From: DATDCV01 sp036524155
Lineage (GTDB): Bacteria; Verrucomicrobiota; Verrucomicrobiia; Limisphaerales; UBA8199
Length of the DNA: 37,480 bases
Assembly: GCA_036524155.1 (NCBI GenBank)
Contig: DATDCV010000712.1
Location: 1 to 37,480 of the forward strand
Reading direction: 5' to 3'
In this document: positions 22,680 to 31,713 of the stretch, piece by piece
Position numbering within the stretch: the first letter of the stretch is position 1
Layout: each line of letters starts with the position of its first letter
Translations under genes and position numbers: made by a program
The notes under the pieces: model-generated
Database searches by the model: none
What the model was told of the DNA's origin: nothing
Seen by the model: the letters and a program-made list of their open reading frames with translations, nothing else

Positions 22680-24044
22680 TTACAGCGACTTCAAATACTC
22701 CGCCAAATCGCTCTTTTCGACCGGTGCCAGCTTCAAGTCGAAGTGCTCGTCATAATGTTCAATCACTTCCATCAGGTTTGCAAACCGGCCATCGTGATAG
22801 AACCCGCCTTTGGCCCGGGAAAACAACCCTCCCAGCGGTGTGGTCCGGTAGCCTTTGTCCGGCGACCGATTGGCTTGGAAGCCATCAATCCCGATCTCGG
22901 CCGGACTGTGCAAGTTCCAGCCCGGCTCGGTGAACAGCGGCGGCGTGTGGCAGGAGGCACAATTGGCTTTCCCGCTGAACAGCGCCTTGCCGCGCTCCGC
23001 CGCGCTGGGATCAAAACTGCCCGCCGGGGGCTTGGGCGGTGTCAGCGCCAGTTGATAAAATTGCAGCGCCGGCAGTTTCCCGGTCACCAGGTCGGGCGTG
23101 TTCCGCACATCGCCGAAACCCAGCCGCGCCGCGACCGGAAAAGAACTCGCGTCGTTCAAGCGCGGGTCGTAAAGGCGGCCTGCACCCTGCATCTCCAGCG
23201 TCGCGACAAACGCGTTCCAATACGGAACCGACCCCCATCCGGTGTAGGTATGCAGGTTGACACCCGCCAACCCGAACGCCGCGGGGAGCAGCGTCGCGCC
23301 GGATTTGCCGTCCGGCCGAAACGCCTTGCCGTCCAGCAGCAGCGCCGCATCGAATTTGCCCGGCCCCCAACTGCTTAGCACCGTCCGCACCGTCGCCTCA
23401 TCAACCTGCAGCGCCTTGGCAAAAGGCGAAACATCAGGCGACAGGTTGATAATCGCCCCGACGTTGAGGTCCCGGTTCGGCCACCCATCCAGACGCCGGC
23501 CGATCCCTGGCGCGAAGGAATTATCGACCGTTGAATGGCACAGCGCGCACTGGATCCCCAGGGACGTCAATCTTCGCTGGGGATCGAAGAAACCGGTGAC
23601 CCCTACCACTGCCTTTAGTTCCAGCAACGCCACCGTGTTGGCGGGGTCCGTCAGATCCACCTGCCCAGCGGCCAGGCGCCGCTTCAGGGACTCGGGCAAC
23701 GCCTCGACGTCCACTTTCAGCCCCACCGCCAGGGCGGTGCCGGGACCCACACCCGCTCCTATCCCACCCAGCGCCGAGCCTGCGATGGCCTGGTGCAATT
23801 TCAGTGTATCCCCCCAAAACCGCTGGTCGCCAAACGTGTCGTACCGGAAAATGTCCCGGCCTCTTCTCAGCATCGCCCTGCCGTTCGCCTCCACTCCGTC
23901 AGGGCCTCGCCCACCATCATGCGCCCCCTCGGCGACGTCGCCCTCGCCAGCTTCAGAGTCCCGGGTAGCCTCGTGCTGGCCCGCCCAGCACGCGAAAGTC
24001 ATCGTCAATATTCCCGCAACCGCACCGTAGATTTGTTTCGTCAT
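22680..24044 (-). CDS. Di-heme c-type cytochrome (cytochrome c peroxidase/MauG-like)
   Basis: 454 residues with an N-terminal signal (MTKQIYGAVAGILTMTFACWA). Heme motifs are CALCH (166-170) and CASCH (362-366). The region after the second heme (GYRTTPLGGLFSRAKGGFYH and DGRFANLMEVIEHYDEHF) is typical of di-heme peroxidase and MauG relatives. A 50-residue acidic, Gly-rich linker follows the signal. It is periplasmic; the likely role is peroxide reduction or oxidation of an unknown substrate. It is the first gene of a four-gene - strand run that includes the ECF sigma factor. Confidence 0.88.
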   Translation of the reverse strand: MTKQIYGAVAGILTMTFACWAGQHEATRDSEAGEGDVAEGAHDGGRGPDGVEANGRAMLRRGRDIFRYDTFGDQRFWGDTLKLHQAIAGSALGGIGAGVGPGTALAVGLKVDVEALPESLKRRLAAGQVDLTDPANTVALLELKAVVGVTGFFDPQRRLTSLGIQCALCHSTVDNSFAPGIGRRLDGWPNRDLNVGAIINLSPDVSPFAKALQVDEATVRTVLSSWGPGKFDAALLLDGKAFRPDGKSGATLLPAAFGLAGVNLHTYTGWGSVPYWNAFVATLEMQGAGRLYDPRLNDASSFPVAARLGFGDVRNTPDLVTGKLPALQFYQLALTPPKPPAGSFDPSAAERGKALFSGKANCASCHTPPLFTEPGWNLHSPAEIGIDGFQANRSPDKGYRTTPLGGLFSRAKGGFYHDGRFANLMEVIEHYDEHFDLKLAPVEKSDLAEYLKSL

Positions 24045-24366
24045 ATCTTAATCTGATCCTTTCCACGATCTTAGATCCCCACGCCGGGCGTTTTGTGACA
24101 CTCCAGCGCAAAATCACGCAGTTGGTGTGAAGGCACCTCAGTTATCCGTGCGAGGTGGCGGCTGCGGCGTGGTCGGCGCGCGGACTTCAGTCCGCAGCAA
24201 CGTCGGTTGGCAGGGAGGCATTCGCCTCTCAGACGCGATGGTCGGGAGGGCGTTTCTGCGGACTGAACTCCGCGCGCCGGATGCTCGGCCCACCCTCAAC
24301 TGAGCCACCACGCGCGGAGTCGTGTTTAGCCTTGCACTTTCCTGAGTATTTGTTGATGGATTCCGC
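24045..24366. other. Divergent intergenic region between cytochrome and methyltransferase genes
   Basis: 322 bases without a gene separate the divergent cytochrome (-) and methyltransferase (+) genes. They should hold both promoters, but I see no clear hexamer pair. The middle is occupied by the palindromic element at 24174-24280. Confidence 0.6.
24174..24280. repeat. Palindromic intergenic element, copy A (24-bp arms)
   Basis: The left arm at 24174-24197 (CGGCGCGCGGACTTCAGTCC, then GCAG) and the right arm at 24256-24279 are inverted copies with one mismatch. Each arm contains the smaller palindrome GGACTTCAGTCC or its variant. About 58 bases lie between them. A second copy with perfect arms is at 31605-31713. 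The arrangement resembles REP/BIME or a small MITE; there is no open frame inside. Confidence 0.85.
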
Positions 24367-25368
24367 ATGCTGAAGAAACGAACCCGGAAAACACGCCTGG
24401 CTCCGGGCGCGCCATCGGCATTACCGCCGCGGCCCGAGCCGTCGGGCAGTTTGCTGCGGTCGGCTCCCGTTCCATCGGCTGCTTTTGTGCTGGCCGAGGA
24501 CGGGTCCATCATCGCAAACGGCGCGGCGCAAGCCGATGCCGCCGGGAAAGAGACGGGACCGGGCGTCGCTGTCCCGCCCGCCCCGCCCTCTCCTCCGCGG
24601 CTCGCGTACCGAGACGACCGTCGCGGCATCTGGCTGTATCATGGCAACTCACTCGAGTTGCTCGATGCCCTCGCCGTCCAGTATCCGGACGGCCGGTTCG
24701 ATATGATTTTCGCGGACCCGCCTTATTTTCTTTCCAACGGCGGCATCACCTGCCACGCGGGCAGGATGGTGGCCGTTGACAAAGGCGGTTGGGACGCATC
24801 ACGCGGTCCAGAGCTCAATCACGAGTTCAACCTCGAATGGCTCCGCCGCTGCCAGCGCGTCCTCAAGCCCAACGGCAGCATTTGGGTCACTGGCACCCTG
24901 CACGTCATCTTTTCGGTCGGTTACGCGATGCAGCAATTGGGCATGAAAATGCTCAACGACATCGCCTGGGAGAAACCAAACCCGCCCCCCAACCTCTCCT
25001 GTCGCTACTTCACCCATTCCACCGAGACGGTGCTCTGGGCCGCGAAGACTGAAAAAAGCAGGCACACTTTCAACTACGACCTCATGCGGGAGATCAACGG
25101 TGGCAAGCAGATGAAAACGGTCTGGACCATGACTTCCCCGGGCGGCGACGAGAAGGCGCTCGGGAAACATCCCACCCAGAAACCGATCGCCCTCGTCGAG
25201 CGCTGCTTGCTCGCCTCCACCGGCATCGGTGACACGGTCCTGGACCCGTTCCTGGGCGGCGGCACCACCGCCGTCGCCGCGCTGCGGCACCGTCGTCATT
25301 GTGTCGGCATCGAGGCTCAGGAAACCTACATCAACCTCTCCATCGCGAGAGTCAAAGCCGAGAGATAG
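24367..25368 (+). CDS. Solitary DpnA-like adenine-N6 DNA methyltransferase (beta class)
   Basis: 333 residues. The catalytic motif IV DPPY (117-120) precedes the SAM motif DPFLGGGTT (293-301), the beta-class order. Stretches such as FADPPYFLSNGGI, NLSCRYFTHSTETVLWA and GKHPTQKPIALVERC are strongly like DpnA of Streptococcus, which methylates GATC, so the same target is plausible. The first ~75 residues are an Ala/Pro-rich extension not seen in DpnA. No restriction enzyme gene is next to it, so it is probably an orphan methylase. It is flanked on both sides by inverted-repeat elements. Confidence 0.9.
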   Translation: MLKKRTRKTRLAPGAPSALPPRPEPSGSLLRSAPVPSAAFVLAEDGSIIANGAAQADAAGKETGPGVAVPPAPPSPPRLAYRDDRRGIWLYHGNSLELLDALAVQYPDGRFDMIFADPPYFLSNGGITCHAGRMVAVDKGGWDASRGPELNHEFNLEWLRRCQRVLKPNGSIWVTGTLHVIFSVGYAMQQLGMKMLNDIAWEKPNPPPNLSCRYFTHSTETVLWAAKTEKSRHTFNYDLMREINGGKQMKTVWTMTSPGGDEKALGKHPTQKPIALVERCLLASTGIGDTVLDPFLGGGTTAVAALRHRRHCVGIEAQETYINLSIARVKAER

Positions 25369-25420
25369 CAGCCGCTCGGTCGCATAGACACCCCACCTCG
25401 CCATGAAACCGCACGACAAG

Positions 25421-25572
25421 TTCCCCCTCACACCGACCTCCCCAAGCAGAGGGAGAATCTTCGGCGCCCGCTCGCGTTTTCGGGTGCGACCCCTGTTCAG
25501 TCGCAACGAGGAATCTCCGGGGCGGACGGCGGTTCACCCTCTCCTTGGGGCGAGGGCCGGGGTGCGGGGGAA
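25421..25572. repeat. Intergenic element with ~33-36 bp imperfect terminal inverted repeats
   Basis: The left arm at 25421-25453 (TTCCCCCTCACACCGACCTC, then CCCAAGCAGAGGG) pairs with the right arm at 25537-25572 (CCCTCTCCTTGGGGCGAGGG, then CCGGGGTGCGGGGGAA), with a few mismatches and gaps. About 83 bases lie between. It lies between the convergent methyltransferase (+) and RND pump (-) genes and could act as a two-way terminator hairpin or be a decayed MITE. No protein is encoded. Confidence 0.7.
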
Positions 25573-25631
25573 TTTCGATGGCAACTACACAGAAATTGAA
25601 CTGCACACTGCGGTTGCCGGGGGGGCATCAG

Positions 25632-28600
25632 TCATGTTCGGGGCACTAGGGCTCCATTATCAGACAGGCAAAGATGCCTGTCCTGCGGCGTAGAGGCGGC
25701 AGGGAGCGGTTTGCGGCTGTAAACCATGAAATAGAGCACCGGCACGGCCATGCGGCTGATCAACAGCGATGCAACCTCCCCCGCCATGAGCGAAATCGCC
25801 AGGCCCTGGAAAATGGGGTCCGCCAGAATCACGCTCGCGCCCACCACCACCGCCAGCGCCGTCAGCAGCATCGGCCGAAACCGAACCGCCCCGGCATCCA
25901 CCACCGCTTGATCCAGCGCCATCCCTTCCGCCAGCCGCTGCTCGATAAAGTCCACCAGGATGATCGAATTCCGCACCACGATGCCGGCCCCGGCCATGAA
26001 CCCGATCATCGAGGTGGCGGTGAAAAACGCTCCCAGCAGTCCGTGCCCCGGCAGGATCCCGACCAGCGAGAACGGAATGGCCGCCATCACCACCAGCGGC
26101 GTTAGAAACGACCGGAACCAGCCCACCATCAGGATGAAAATCAGCACCAAAACCGCGGCAAACGCCGTGCCCAGGTCTCTAAACACCTCGATCGTGATGT
26201 GCCATTCGCCGTCCCATTTGATCGCGGGCTTATCCTCAGTAAATGGCTGCACCGCGTTATAAATTTTAAGCGCCGAGGCGTCGCCCCCAAATTCTTTCAT
26301 ATCCAGGCTCCGCAAGGCCCGGTTCATCCCGCGGCTGCCCAGGATCGCATAAACCGGGCTCTCGACCTCGCCGGCGACGTCGCCAATGACGTAGGTGACC
26401 GGCATCAGGTTCTTGTGATAGATGCTCGTGTCCACCGTCGTCTGTTCTACCTTCACCAGTTCCCGCAGCGGGACTAGCGGCGCCGACGGACTCGCTGCGG
26501 ACCGCACGCGCAGGCTCAGCAAGTCCTCAGGCGTGGTCCGGTTCGCGAGTGGCAACTGCACCATGATTTCGACGTCTTCCTTCTCGCGCGGCACATGCAT
26601 CAGGTCGACGGGCTCGCCGTGCGTCGCCAGGCGCAGCGTGCGGGAGATCGTTTCGGCGCTGATGCCGTGCAAAGCCGCTTTTTCTTTATCCACGACGAAT
26701 CGCGCCTTGGGCTGGTCTGCCTCGATGTACCAATCGCTGTCGACGACGCCTTTCGTGTGTTTGAAGATGCCGATGACCTTCTGCGCGAGCGCCAGCCGGC
26801 TCTCCTCGGTCGGCCCATAAATCTCGGCCACCAGCGTTTGCAGCACCGGCGGCCCGGGGGGAACTTCCGCCACCGCCACTCGTGCGCCGTATTTGGCGGC
26901 GATCGCGGCCACTCGGGGACGCACCCGCTTGGCAATGTCATGGCTCTGCGCTTTCCTTTCGCCCTTGGGGACCAGGTTGATTTGGAGGTCAGCGACGTGC
27001 GGCCCCCGGCGCATAAAATAATGGCGAACCAGGCCGTTGAAGTTGAACGGCGCAGCCACTCCGGCGTAAACCTGGTAATCGGTGACCTCGGGTTCGACTC
27101 GCACCGCCGCGGCAATCTCGCGCGCCGCCTGGGCGGTTCGTTCCAACGCGCTGCCCTCCGGCATGTTCAGGATGACCTGAAACTCGCTCTTGTTGTCAAA
27201 TGGCAGCATCTTCACCTTGACCCAGCCAATCCCCACCAGGCCCATCGCCACCAAGAGCAGGCCCACAATGCCCGCCAGAAACGCGTAGCGCCAGCGGCGC
27301 CGGGCGATCAGCGGCGCCATGAACCGCCGATACACCCGCGTAAAAAAGTCTTCCGGGTGTTCCGAATGCGAATGTGCCTTGCCGTCGCTGACTGCCCGGC
27401 CCTCCGTAAGCGACGAGTACTTCCGGCCCCAATGCAGAATCCGAATCGACGCCCACGGCGTCACGATAAAGGCAATCGCTAATGAAAAGAACATCGCCGC
27501 GCTCGAGCCGATGGGAATCGGACGCATATACGGCCCCATCAGCCCGCCCACGAAAGCCATCGGCAGCACCGCCGCGATGACCGCGAACGTCGCCAAAATG
27601 GTGGGGTTGCCCACCTCGTTGACGGCTTCCACCGCGATGCTGGACCACCCGCGCCCCTTGTTTTGCGGCAGGTGAAAATGCCGCACGATATTCTCCACCA
27701 CCACGATCGCGTCATCGACCAGGATGCCGATCGAAAAAATCAGCGCGAACAACGTGATCCGGTTCAGCGTGTAGCCGTAGAGGTAGAAAACCAGCAGCGT
27801 CAACGCCAGCGTCGCCGGGATGGCGATCGCGACAATCCCCGACTCCCGCCAGCCCAGTGTCAGCAGGATCAACACGGACACCCCGAGCACCGCTATGCCC
27901 ATGTGCAGCAGCAGTTCATTGGATTTTTCAGTCGCTGTCTCCCCGTAGTTGCGAGTGACCGTTACCTCAATGTCGTTGGGGATAACCCTGCCCTTGAGGG
28001 TCTCAATCTTCTTCAACACCTCGTGCGCTACCGAAATCGCATTCGCACCCGGACGCTTGGCCACGCTCAGAGTTACCGCCGGTTGCTCCCCGGCGAGCGC
28101 GGCCTCGGCGGCACCGGCCCCGAAGAACACATATTGCGACGGTTCCTCAGCCGCGTCCGTGATATCGGCGACTTCGCACAGATACACCGGCCGGCCGCCG
28201 AACACGCCCACCACCACGTTGCCGACCTCCCGGGCGGTCGCCAAAAAACCGCCGGTCTCGACCATCACTTCGCGATTATTGCTGGTCAATCCGCCCGCGA
28301 TCACCTGGCGGTTGGCCTGTGTCAGCATCGGCACGATCTCCGCCGCGCTGAGGTTCCGCGAAGCCAGCCGGACGGGGTCCAACAGCACGCGCACCTGGCG
28401 CCGCGCGCCGCCGATGATCGTCGTTTCTGCCACCAGCGGAACCGCTTTGACGGCGTCGTCCGCTTGCGCGACCAGCCGGCGCAACGTCAGGTGGTCATAC
28501 CGTTGGCTGTGGAACGTCAGCGCCAGAATCGGCACGTCATCAATCGACCTTGGCTTGATCAAAGGCGGCGACACACCGAGCGGAATGCGGTCGAAGTTCG

Positions 28601-28985
28601 ATTGCAGTTTCTGGTTCAGCTTAATCAGGCTGCGCTCCACGTCCTCGCCAACCTTGAACCGCACGATCGCCAAACTCTCCCCCGGGCGTGAGGTGGAATA
28701 GATATATTCCACCCCGGAAATTTCCCATAACAACTTCTCCATCGGCCGGGTCGCGCGCTCCTCGACCTCCTTCGCGCTGAATCCGGGCATCGACACCAGC
28801 ACGTCGATCATCGGCACCTTGATCTGCGGCTCCTCCTCCCGCGGCAACATGATCACCGCCGCGGCTCCCAGCAACACGGACGTGATGATAATGAGCGGCG
28901 TCAGCTTCGAATCGATGAACGCCCGGGCAATCCGGCCGGCGAAGCCGATGGGACCGGACGAAGACTGGTTGTTAAGAGAAGTCAT
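25632..28985 (-). CDS. RND efflux pump, inner-membrane transporter (AcrB/MdtB-like)
   Basis: 1117 residues, typical of RND transporters. The N-terminal helix is followed by PREEEPQIKVPMIDV, a common opening of the class. The proton-relay helix holds GILVDDAIVVVENIVRHFH with the paired aspartates. A second set of helices near the C-terminus includes GHGLLGAFFTATSMIGFMAGAG and ends in VASLLISRMAVPVLYF. Sequence is nearer to AcrB/MdtB-like pumps from environmental bacteria than to the Cu/Ag pump CusA. It is the last gene of a tolC-adaptor-pump set, separated from the adaptor by 203 bases. The substrate is unknown. Confidence 0.92.
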   Translation of the reverse strand: MTSLNNQSSSGPIGFAGRIARAFIDSKLTPLIIITSVLLGAAAVIMLPREEEPQIKVPMIDVLVSMPGFSAKEVEERATRPMEKLLWEISGVEYIYSTSRPGESLAIVRFKVGEDVERSLIKLNQKLQSNFDRIPLGVSPPLIKPRSIDDVPILALTFHSQRYDHLTLRRLVAQADDAVKAVPLVAETTIIGGARRQVRVLLDPVRLASRNLSAAEIVPMLTQANRQVIAGGLTSNNREVMVETGGFLATAREVGNVVVGVFGGRPVYLCEVADITDAAEEPSQYVFFGAGAAEAALAGEQPAVTLSVAKRPGANAISVAHEVLKKIETLKGRVIPNDIEVTVTRNYGETATEKSNELLLHMGIAVLGVSVLILLTLGWRESGIVAIAIPATLALTLLVFYLYGYTLNRITLFALIFSIGILVDDAIVVVENIVRHFHLPQNKGRGWSSIAVEAVNEVGNPTILATFAVIAAVLPMAFVGGLMGPYMRPIPIGSSAAMFFSLAIAFIVTPWASIRILHWGRKYSSLTEGRAVSDGKAHSHSEHPEDFFTRVYRRFMAPLIARRRWRYAFLAGIVGLLLVAMGLVGIGWVKVKMLPFDNKSEFQVILNMPEGSALERTAQAAREIAAAVRVEPEVTDYQVYAGVAAPFNFNGLVRHYFMRRGPHVADLQINLVPKGERKAQSHDIAKRVRPRVAAIAAKYGARVAVAEVPPGPPVLQTLVAEIYGPTEESRLALAQKVIGIFKHTKGVVDSDWYIEADQPKARFVVDKEKAALHGISAETISRTLRLATHGEPVDLMHVPREKEDVEIMVQLPLANRTTPEDLLSLRVRSAASPSAPLVPLRELVKVEQTTVDTSIYHKNLMPVTYVIGDVAGEVESPVYAILGSRGMNRALRSLDMKEFGGDASALKIYNAVQPFTEDKPAIKWDGEWHITIEVFRDLGTAFAAVLVLIFILMVGWFRSFLTPLVVMAAIPFSLVGILPGHGLLGAFFTATSMIGFMAGAGIVVRNSIILVDFIEQRLAEGMALDQAVVDAGAVRFRPMLLTALAVVVGASVILADPIFQGLAISLMAGEVASLLISRMAVPVLYFMVYSRKPLPAASTPQDRHLCLSDNGALVPRT

Positions 28986-28990
28986 CGGGT

Positions 28991-29189
28991 AAATCCGAAA
29001 GTAATCCGAAGCCCAAACGCAAAAGGCAGAAGCTGCGGTTTCTCATTAAGGAACCACGGAAGGAAAAGGAGTGGAGCCAAAGGAATCACAAGGGAACACT
29101 GTTTATTCGCTTTCATTCCTTTGCCTCCATTACCCTGCCATCGTCAGTTTGCGCTTCCCTTCCGATTTCGGCCTTCGGGTTTCGGATTT
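28991..29189. repeat. Imperfect inverted repeats filling the adaptor-pump gap
   Basis: The left side (AAATCCGAAAGTAATCCGAA from 28991, then an ACGCAAA block) and the right side (TTTGCGCTTCCC from 29148, ending TTCGGATTT at 29189) are imperfect inverted copies about 30-40 bases long. The rest of the 203-base gap holds no gene. The right end touches the adaptor stop codon. It may be a relic of a small mobile element or just a processing hairpin. Confidence 0.45.
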
Positions 29190-30256
29190 CACTTCGCCTC
29201 CACCCGTTGCCCATCGAGCAAGCCTCCGGCGTTGTCGGTCACCACCGCATCTCCGGGATCGAGCCCCGAAAGAACCTCGGTTTCATCATTCACGCGCCGG
29301 CCGGTCTTGACCAGGTGCAATCGCGCGCGCTGGTTCTCGACCGCAAACACAATTTCCATCTGTCCACGCTGCACAACGGCGGAGCTGGGAATACGCAGGG
29401 ACGTGGTTTCCCCCATAGGCACAATCAACCGGGCGAACTGGCCGGACATCAGGCCCGGCGGATTCGCCAAGTCCAGTTTTACGCGAAATGTGCGGCTGAC
29501 GGGGTCGGCAATGGGCGACATTTCGGCCACCGTGCCCGCCAGCTCGGGAGTCGCCTGGCCCACGCGAATGGTCATCGTCGCCGCCGCTTTGATGTGGGTG
29601 GCGATCCCTTCCGGCACGTCAGCCTCGAGTTGCAGCCTTGAGGGATCTTCCATGTCCACGAGCGGTTTGCCTGGCGCCGCCAGGTCGCCAACGTCCACCC
29701 ACTTCCTCGTCACCACGCCGTCGAAGGGGGCCACCACCTCGACGTATCCCAACAGCGCGCGCGCTTCCGCCAGCGCCCCTTTGGCGACCTGGTACCGGGA
29801 CTCCGCAGTTTCAGACTCCGCCCGCGTCGCCGCCTGCTCCTTGAACAGGCTGGAGACGCGTTTCCAATCGCGCTCGGCTTGCTGCAAGGCCGCCTCGGCC
29901 TGTTCGACGCGAGCCTTGATTTCAGGCGCGTCCAGGCGGGCGAGCAGTTGCCCGGCGCTAATCTTCTGGCCAAGGACCACCGGCATCTCCGCGATGCGAC
30001 CGCTGGTCTTGGCCTCGATCGTCGCGCGCAATCTGGCCCGGACCGTCCCCACCACCTCTTCAACGGCCGTCAACGGCTTGCTTTCGACGATCTGGGTCCG
30101 CACTTTAGCCGAAGGCAAATCAGCCTGCGCGGCGGTGTGGCCCGGGTGGCCTTTGCCGCAGCCCGCAAGGACCACAACCCCGGCCACCAGCACACTCACC
30201 CCTGCCGGCCGCCAGGCCGTGCTGAACCATCCGTCGTCCGCAACAATTCTCTTCAT
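29189..30256 (-). CDS. RND periplasmic adaptor lipoprotein (HlyD/MFP family)
   Basis: 355 residues. A lipoprotein signal ends in LAGC with the acylated Cys at 33. The barrel-sandwich halves (TIEAKTSGRIAEMPVVLGQK and LGYVEVVAPFDGVVTRKWVD) flank a coiled-coil hairpin (about 110-160) rich in Glu/Ala/Arg. The C-terminal beta-barrel (RIPSSAVVQRGQM) and membrane-proximal domain follow. The start overlaps the tolC stop as ATGA (30253-30256). It bridges the pump and the outer-membrane channel. Confidence 0.92.
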   Translation of the reverse strand: MKRIVADDGWFSTAWRPAGVSVLVAGVVVLAGCGKGHPGHTAAQADLPSAKVRTQIVESKPLTAVEEVVGTVRARLRATIEAKTSGRIAEMPVVLGQKISAGQLLARLDAPEIKARVEQAEAALQQAERDWKRVSSLFKEQAATRAESETAESRYQVAKGALAEARALLGYVEVVAPFDGVVTRKWVDVGDLAAPGKPLVDMEDPSRLQLEADVPEGIATHIKAAATMTIRVGQATPELAGTVAEMSPIADPVSRTFRVKLDLANPPGLMSGQFARLIVPMGETTSLRIPSSAVVQRGQMEIVFAVENQRARLHLVKTGRRVNDETEVLSGLDPGDAVVTDNAGGLLDGQRVEAK

Positions 30257-31566
30257 TTGGGTTCCGCTCCTGCTTTGGATTCCAGTTGGGGCAGGCCGAC
30301 CGCTTTACGGAACGCTGCCAGCGCAATTCGCTGATCGGCCTCGGCCTCCGCGTGGCGCACGCGGGCGTTTACCAGCGCCGTCTCCGCGTCCATCAATTGC
30401 GTTGCGATTGCGGCGCCATCTTGAAAACGGGCGCGCGCGAGGCTGGCGCTTTCCGCGGCCTGAATCACCGCCTGTTCGGTTACCGCCAACCGTTCCCTCG
30501 CCGCCTTCAACTCCAGTCGGGCTTGCTCGACTTCGAGGTCCAGCGCCAACCGCAGCTTGCGCTGTTCCTCCCGCGCTGACTCGAGGTTCGCGCGCGCTTC
30601 CCGCACCTTGGCCCGCGTCAAGTTGCCGTCCCAAATGTCCCATTGCAGCATCCCGCCCGCAGTGTAGCTGCCGCCCCCATTGTCGAATTTCCAGCCGTAA
30701 TCGTAGTCCAGGCTGCCGAACGCGCTCAGCCGCGGGAGGTAACCGCCTTTGGCCCCGCGCGCCTGCTCCTCCGCGGCCCGTTCTCGCTGCTGCGCCGCGG
30801 TCAATTCAGCCCGGCCCGAAAAATCACTCGACTCCGGCATCGCCGGCGACGGGGCGCTGTCGGCGATAGTAAAATCGGCCTCCTCAACTCCCAGCAGGTT
30901 GCGCAGCGCGCGGCTGGCCAGCGCGTTCGCGTTTTGGGCCCGGACCAGGTCTTCCCGGGCTTGTGCCAGCCGGACTCGGAGGTCCAGTACATCCGTCTTG
31001 AGCAGCGTGCCTCCTTCCAGCCTTTTCTCCGCGATGGTGAGATTGGCCTGGTAGGAATTCACCGTCGCCTCAACGGCCCGGATGAACTCCCGGGTCTTGA
31101 GAATGGTGTGAAACGCCCGCGCCACCTCGAACCCGAGCGCGTTCCGGACTGCTTCACGGTCCTGCCTGGCCGCCTCGGTGTTCGCCTTCGCCGCCGCCCG
31201 CCCGGCTTTGTTTCGGCCCCCCGTGTACAGCGGCACTGTGACCAGTCCGCGCGCATTCAAGTCGTCCGCATCCGGCACATCGTTGAAATTCATCGGCGAG
31301 GAATAGGAATAAGCGCGCTGGTTCAGAACGCTTCCGAACACCAGCATCGGGTTGTCGGTGCGCGTATAGCTTGACTGAAACTGGACCCGTGGCCAGTAAG
31401 CGGCGTTGGCCTGTTCGAGCCCGGCTTGGGCCGCGGAGATGCGGTGCCGTGCCAGTCGCGCATCCGGATTGTTGGCCAGCGCCTGCTCCAGAGCCCGTTC
31501 CAGCGTCCACGCCTCGCTCCCCAACGCCGCGCCGCACGCCAGTGTCACCCAGACCACCACCAGCAT
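30253..31566 (-). CDS. TolC-family outer-membrane efflux channel
   Basis: 437 residues with an N-terminal signal (MLVVVWVTLACGAALG) and two long helical repeats. Family marks: AWTLERALEQALANNPDARL at the start, YWPRVQFQSSYTRTDNP, the AGRAAAKANTEAARQDREAV helix, LNARGLVTVPLYTGG, and the second repeat with GMLQWDIWDGN. The frame is open to 31800, but the upstream part runs straight through the palindromic element at 31605-31713 and has a Cys/Arg/Pro-rich composition, so the ATG at 31566 is preferred. First gene of the efflux operon. Confidence 0.9.
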   Translation of the reverse strand: MLVVVWVTLACGAALGSEAWTLERALEQALANNPDARLARHRISAAQAGLEQANAAYWPRVQFQSSYTRTDNPMLVFGSVLNQRAYSYSSPMNFNDVPDADDLNARGLVTVPLYTGGRNKAGRAAAKANTEAARQDREAVRNALGFEVARAFHTILKTREFIRAVEATVNSYQANLTIAEKRLEGGTLLKTDVLDLRVRLAQAREDLVRAQNANALASRALRNLLGVEEADFTIADSAPSPAMPESSDFSGRAELTAAQQRERAAEEQARGAKGGYLPRLSAFGSLDYDYGWKFDNGGGSYTAGGMLQWDIWDGNLTRAKVREARANLESAREEQRKLRLALDLEVEQARLELKAARERLAVTEQAVIQAAESASLARARFQDGAAIATQLMDAETALVNARVRHAEAEADQRIALAAFRKAVGLPQLESKAGAEPK

Positions 31567-31604
31567 CCGCTGATATGGGGACCATGAACCGCCGGAATGT
31601 CGCT

Positions 31605-31713
31605 CCCGGCGCGCGGACTTCAGTCCGCAGCAACACCGCGCAGCAGGGGGCTTGAGCATTCCGAACGCAACGGTCGATCGGGAATCGCTGCGGACTGAAG
31701 TCCGCGCGCCGGG
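31605..31713. repeat. Palindromic intergenic element, copy B (perfect 26-bp arms)
   Basis: The left arm at 31605-31630 (CCCGGCGCGCGGACTTCAGT, then CCGCAG) is matched exactly by the inverted right arm at 31688-31713, with 57 bases between. Copy A is at 24174-24280. Both copies also share AGCAAC after the left arm and a GCATTC...GGTCG stretch inside. It lies upstream of tolC. Confidence 0.88.
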
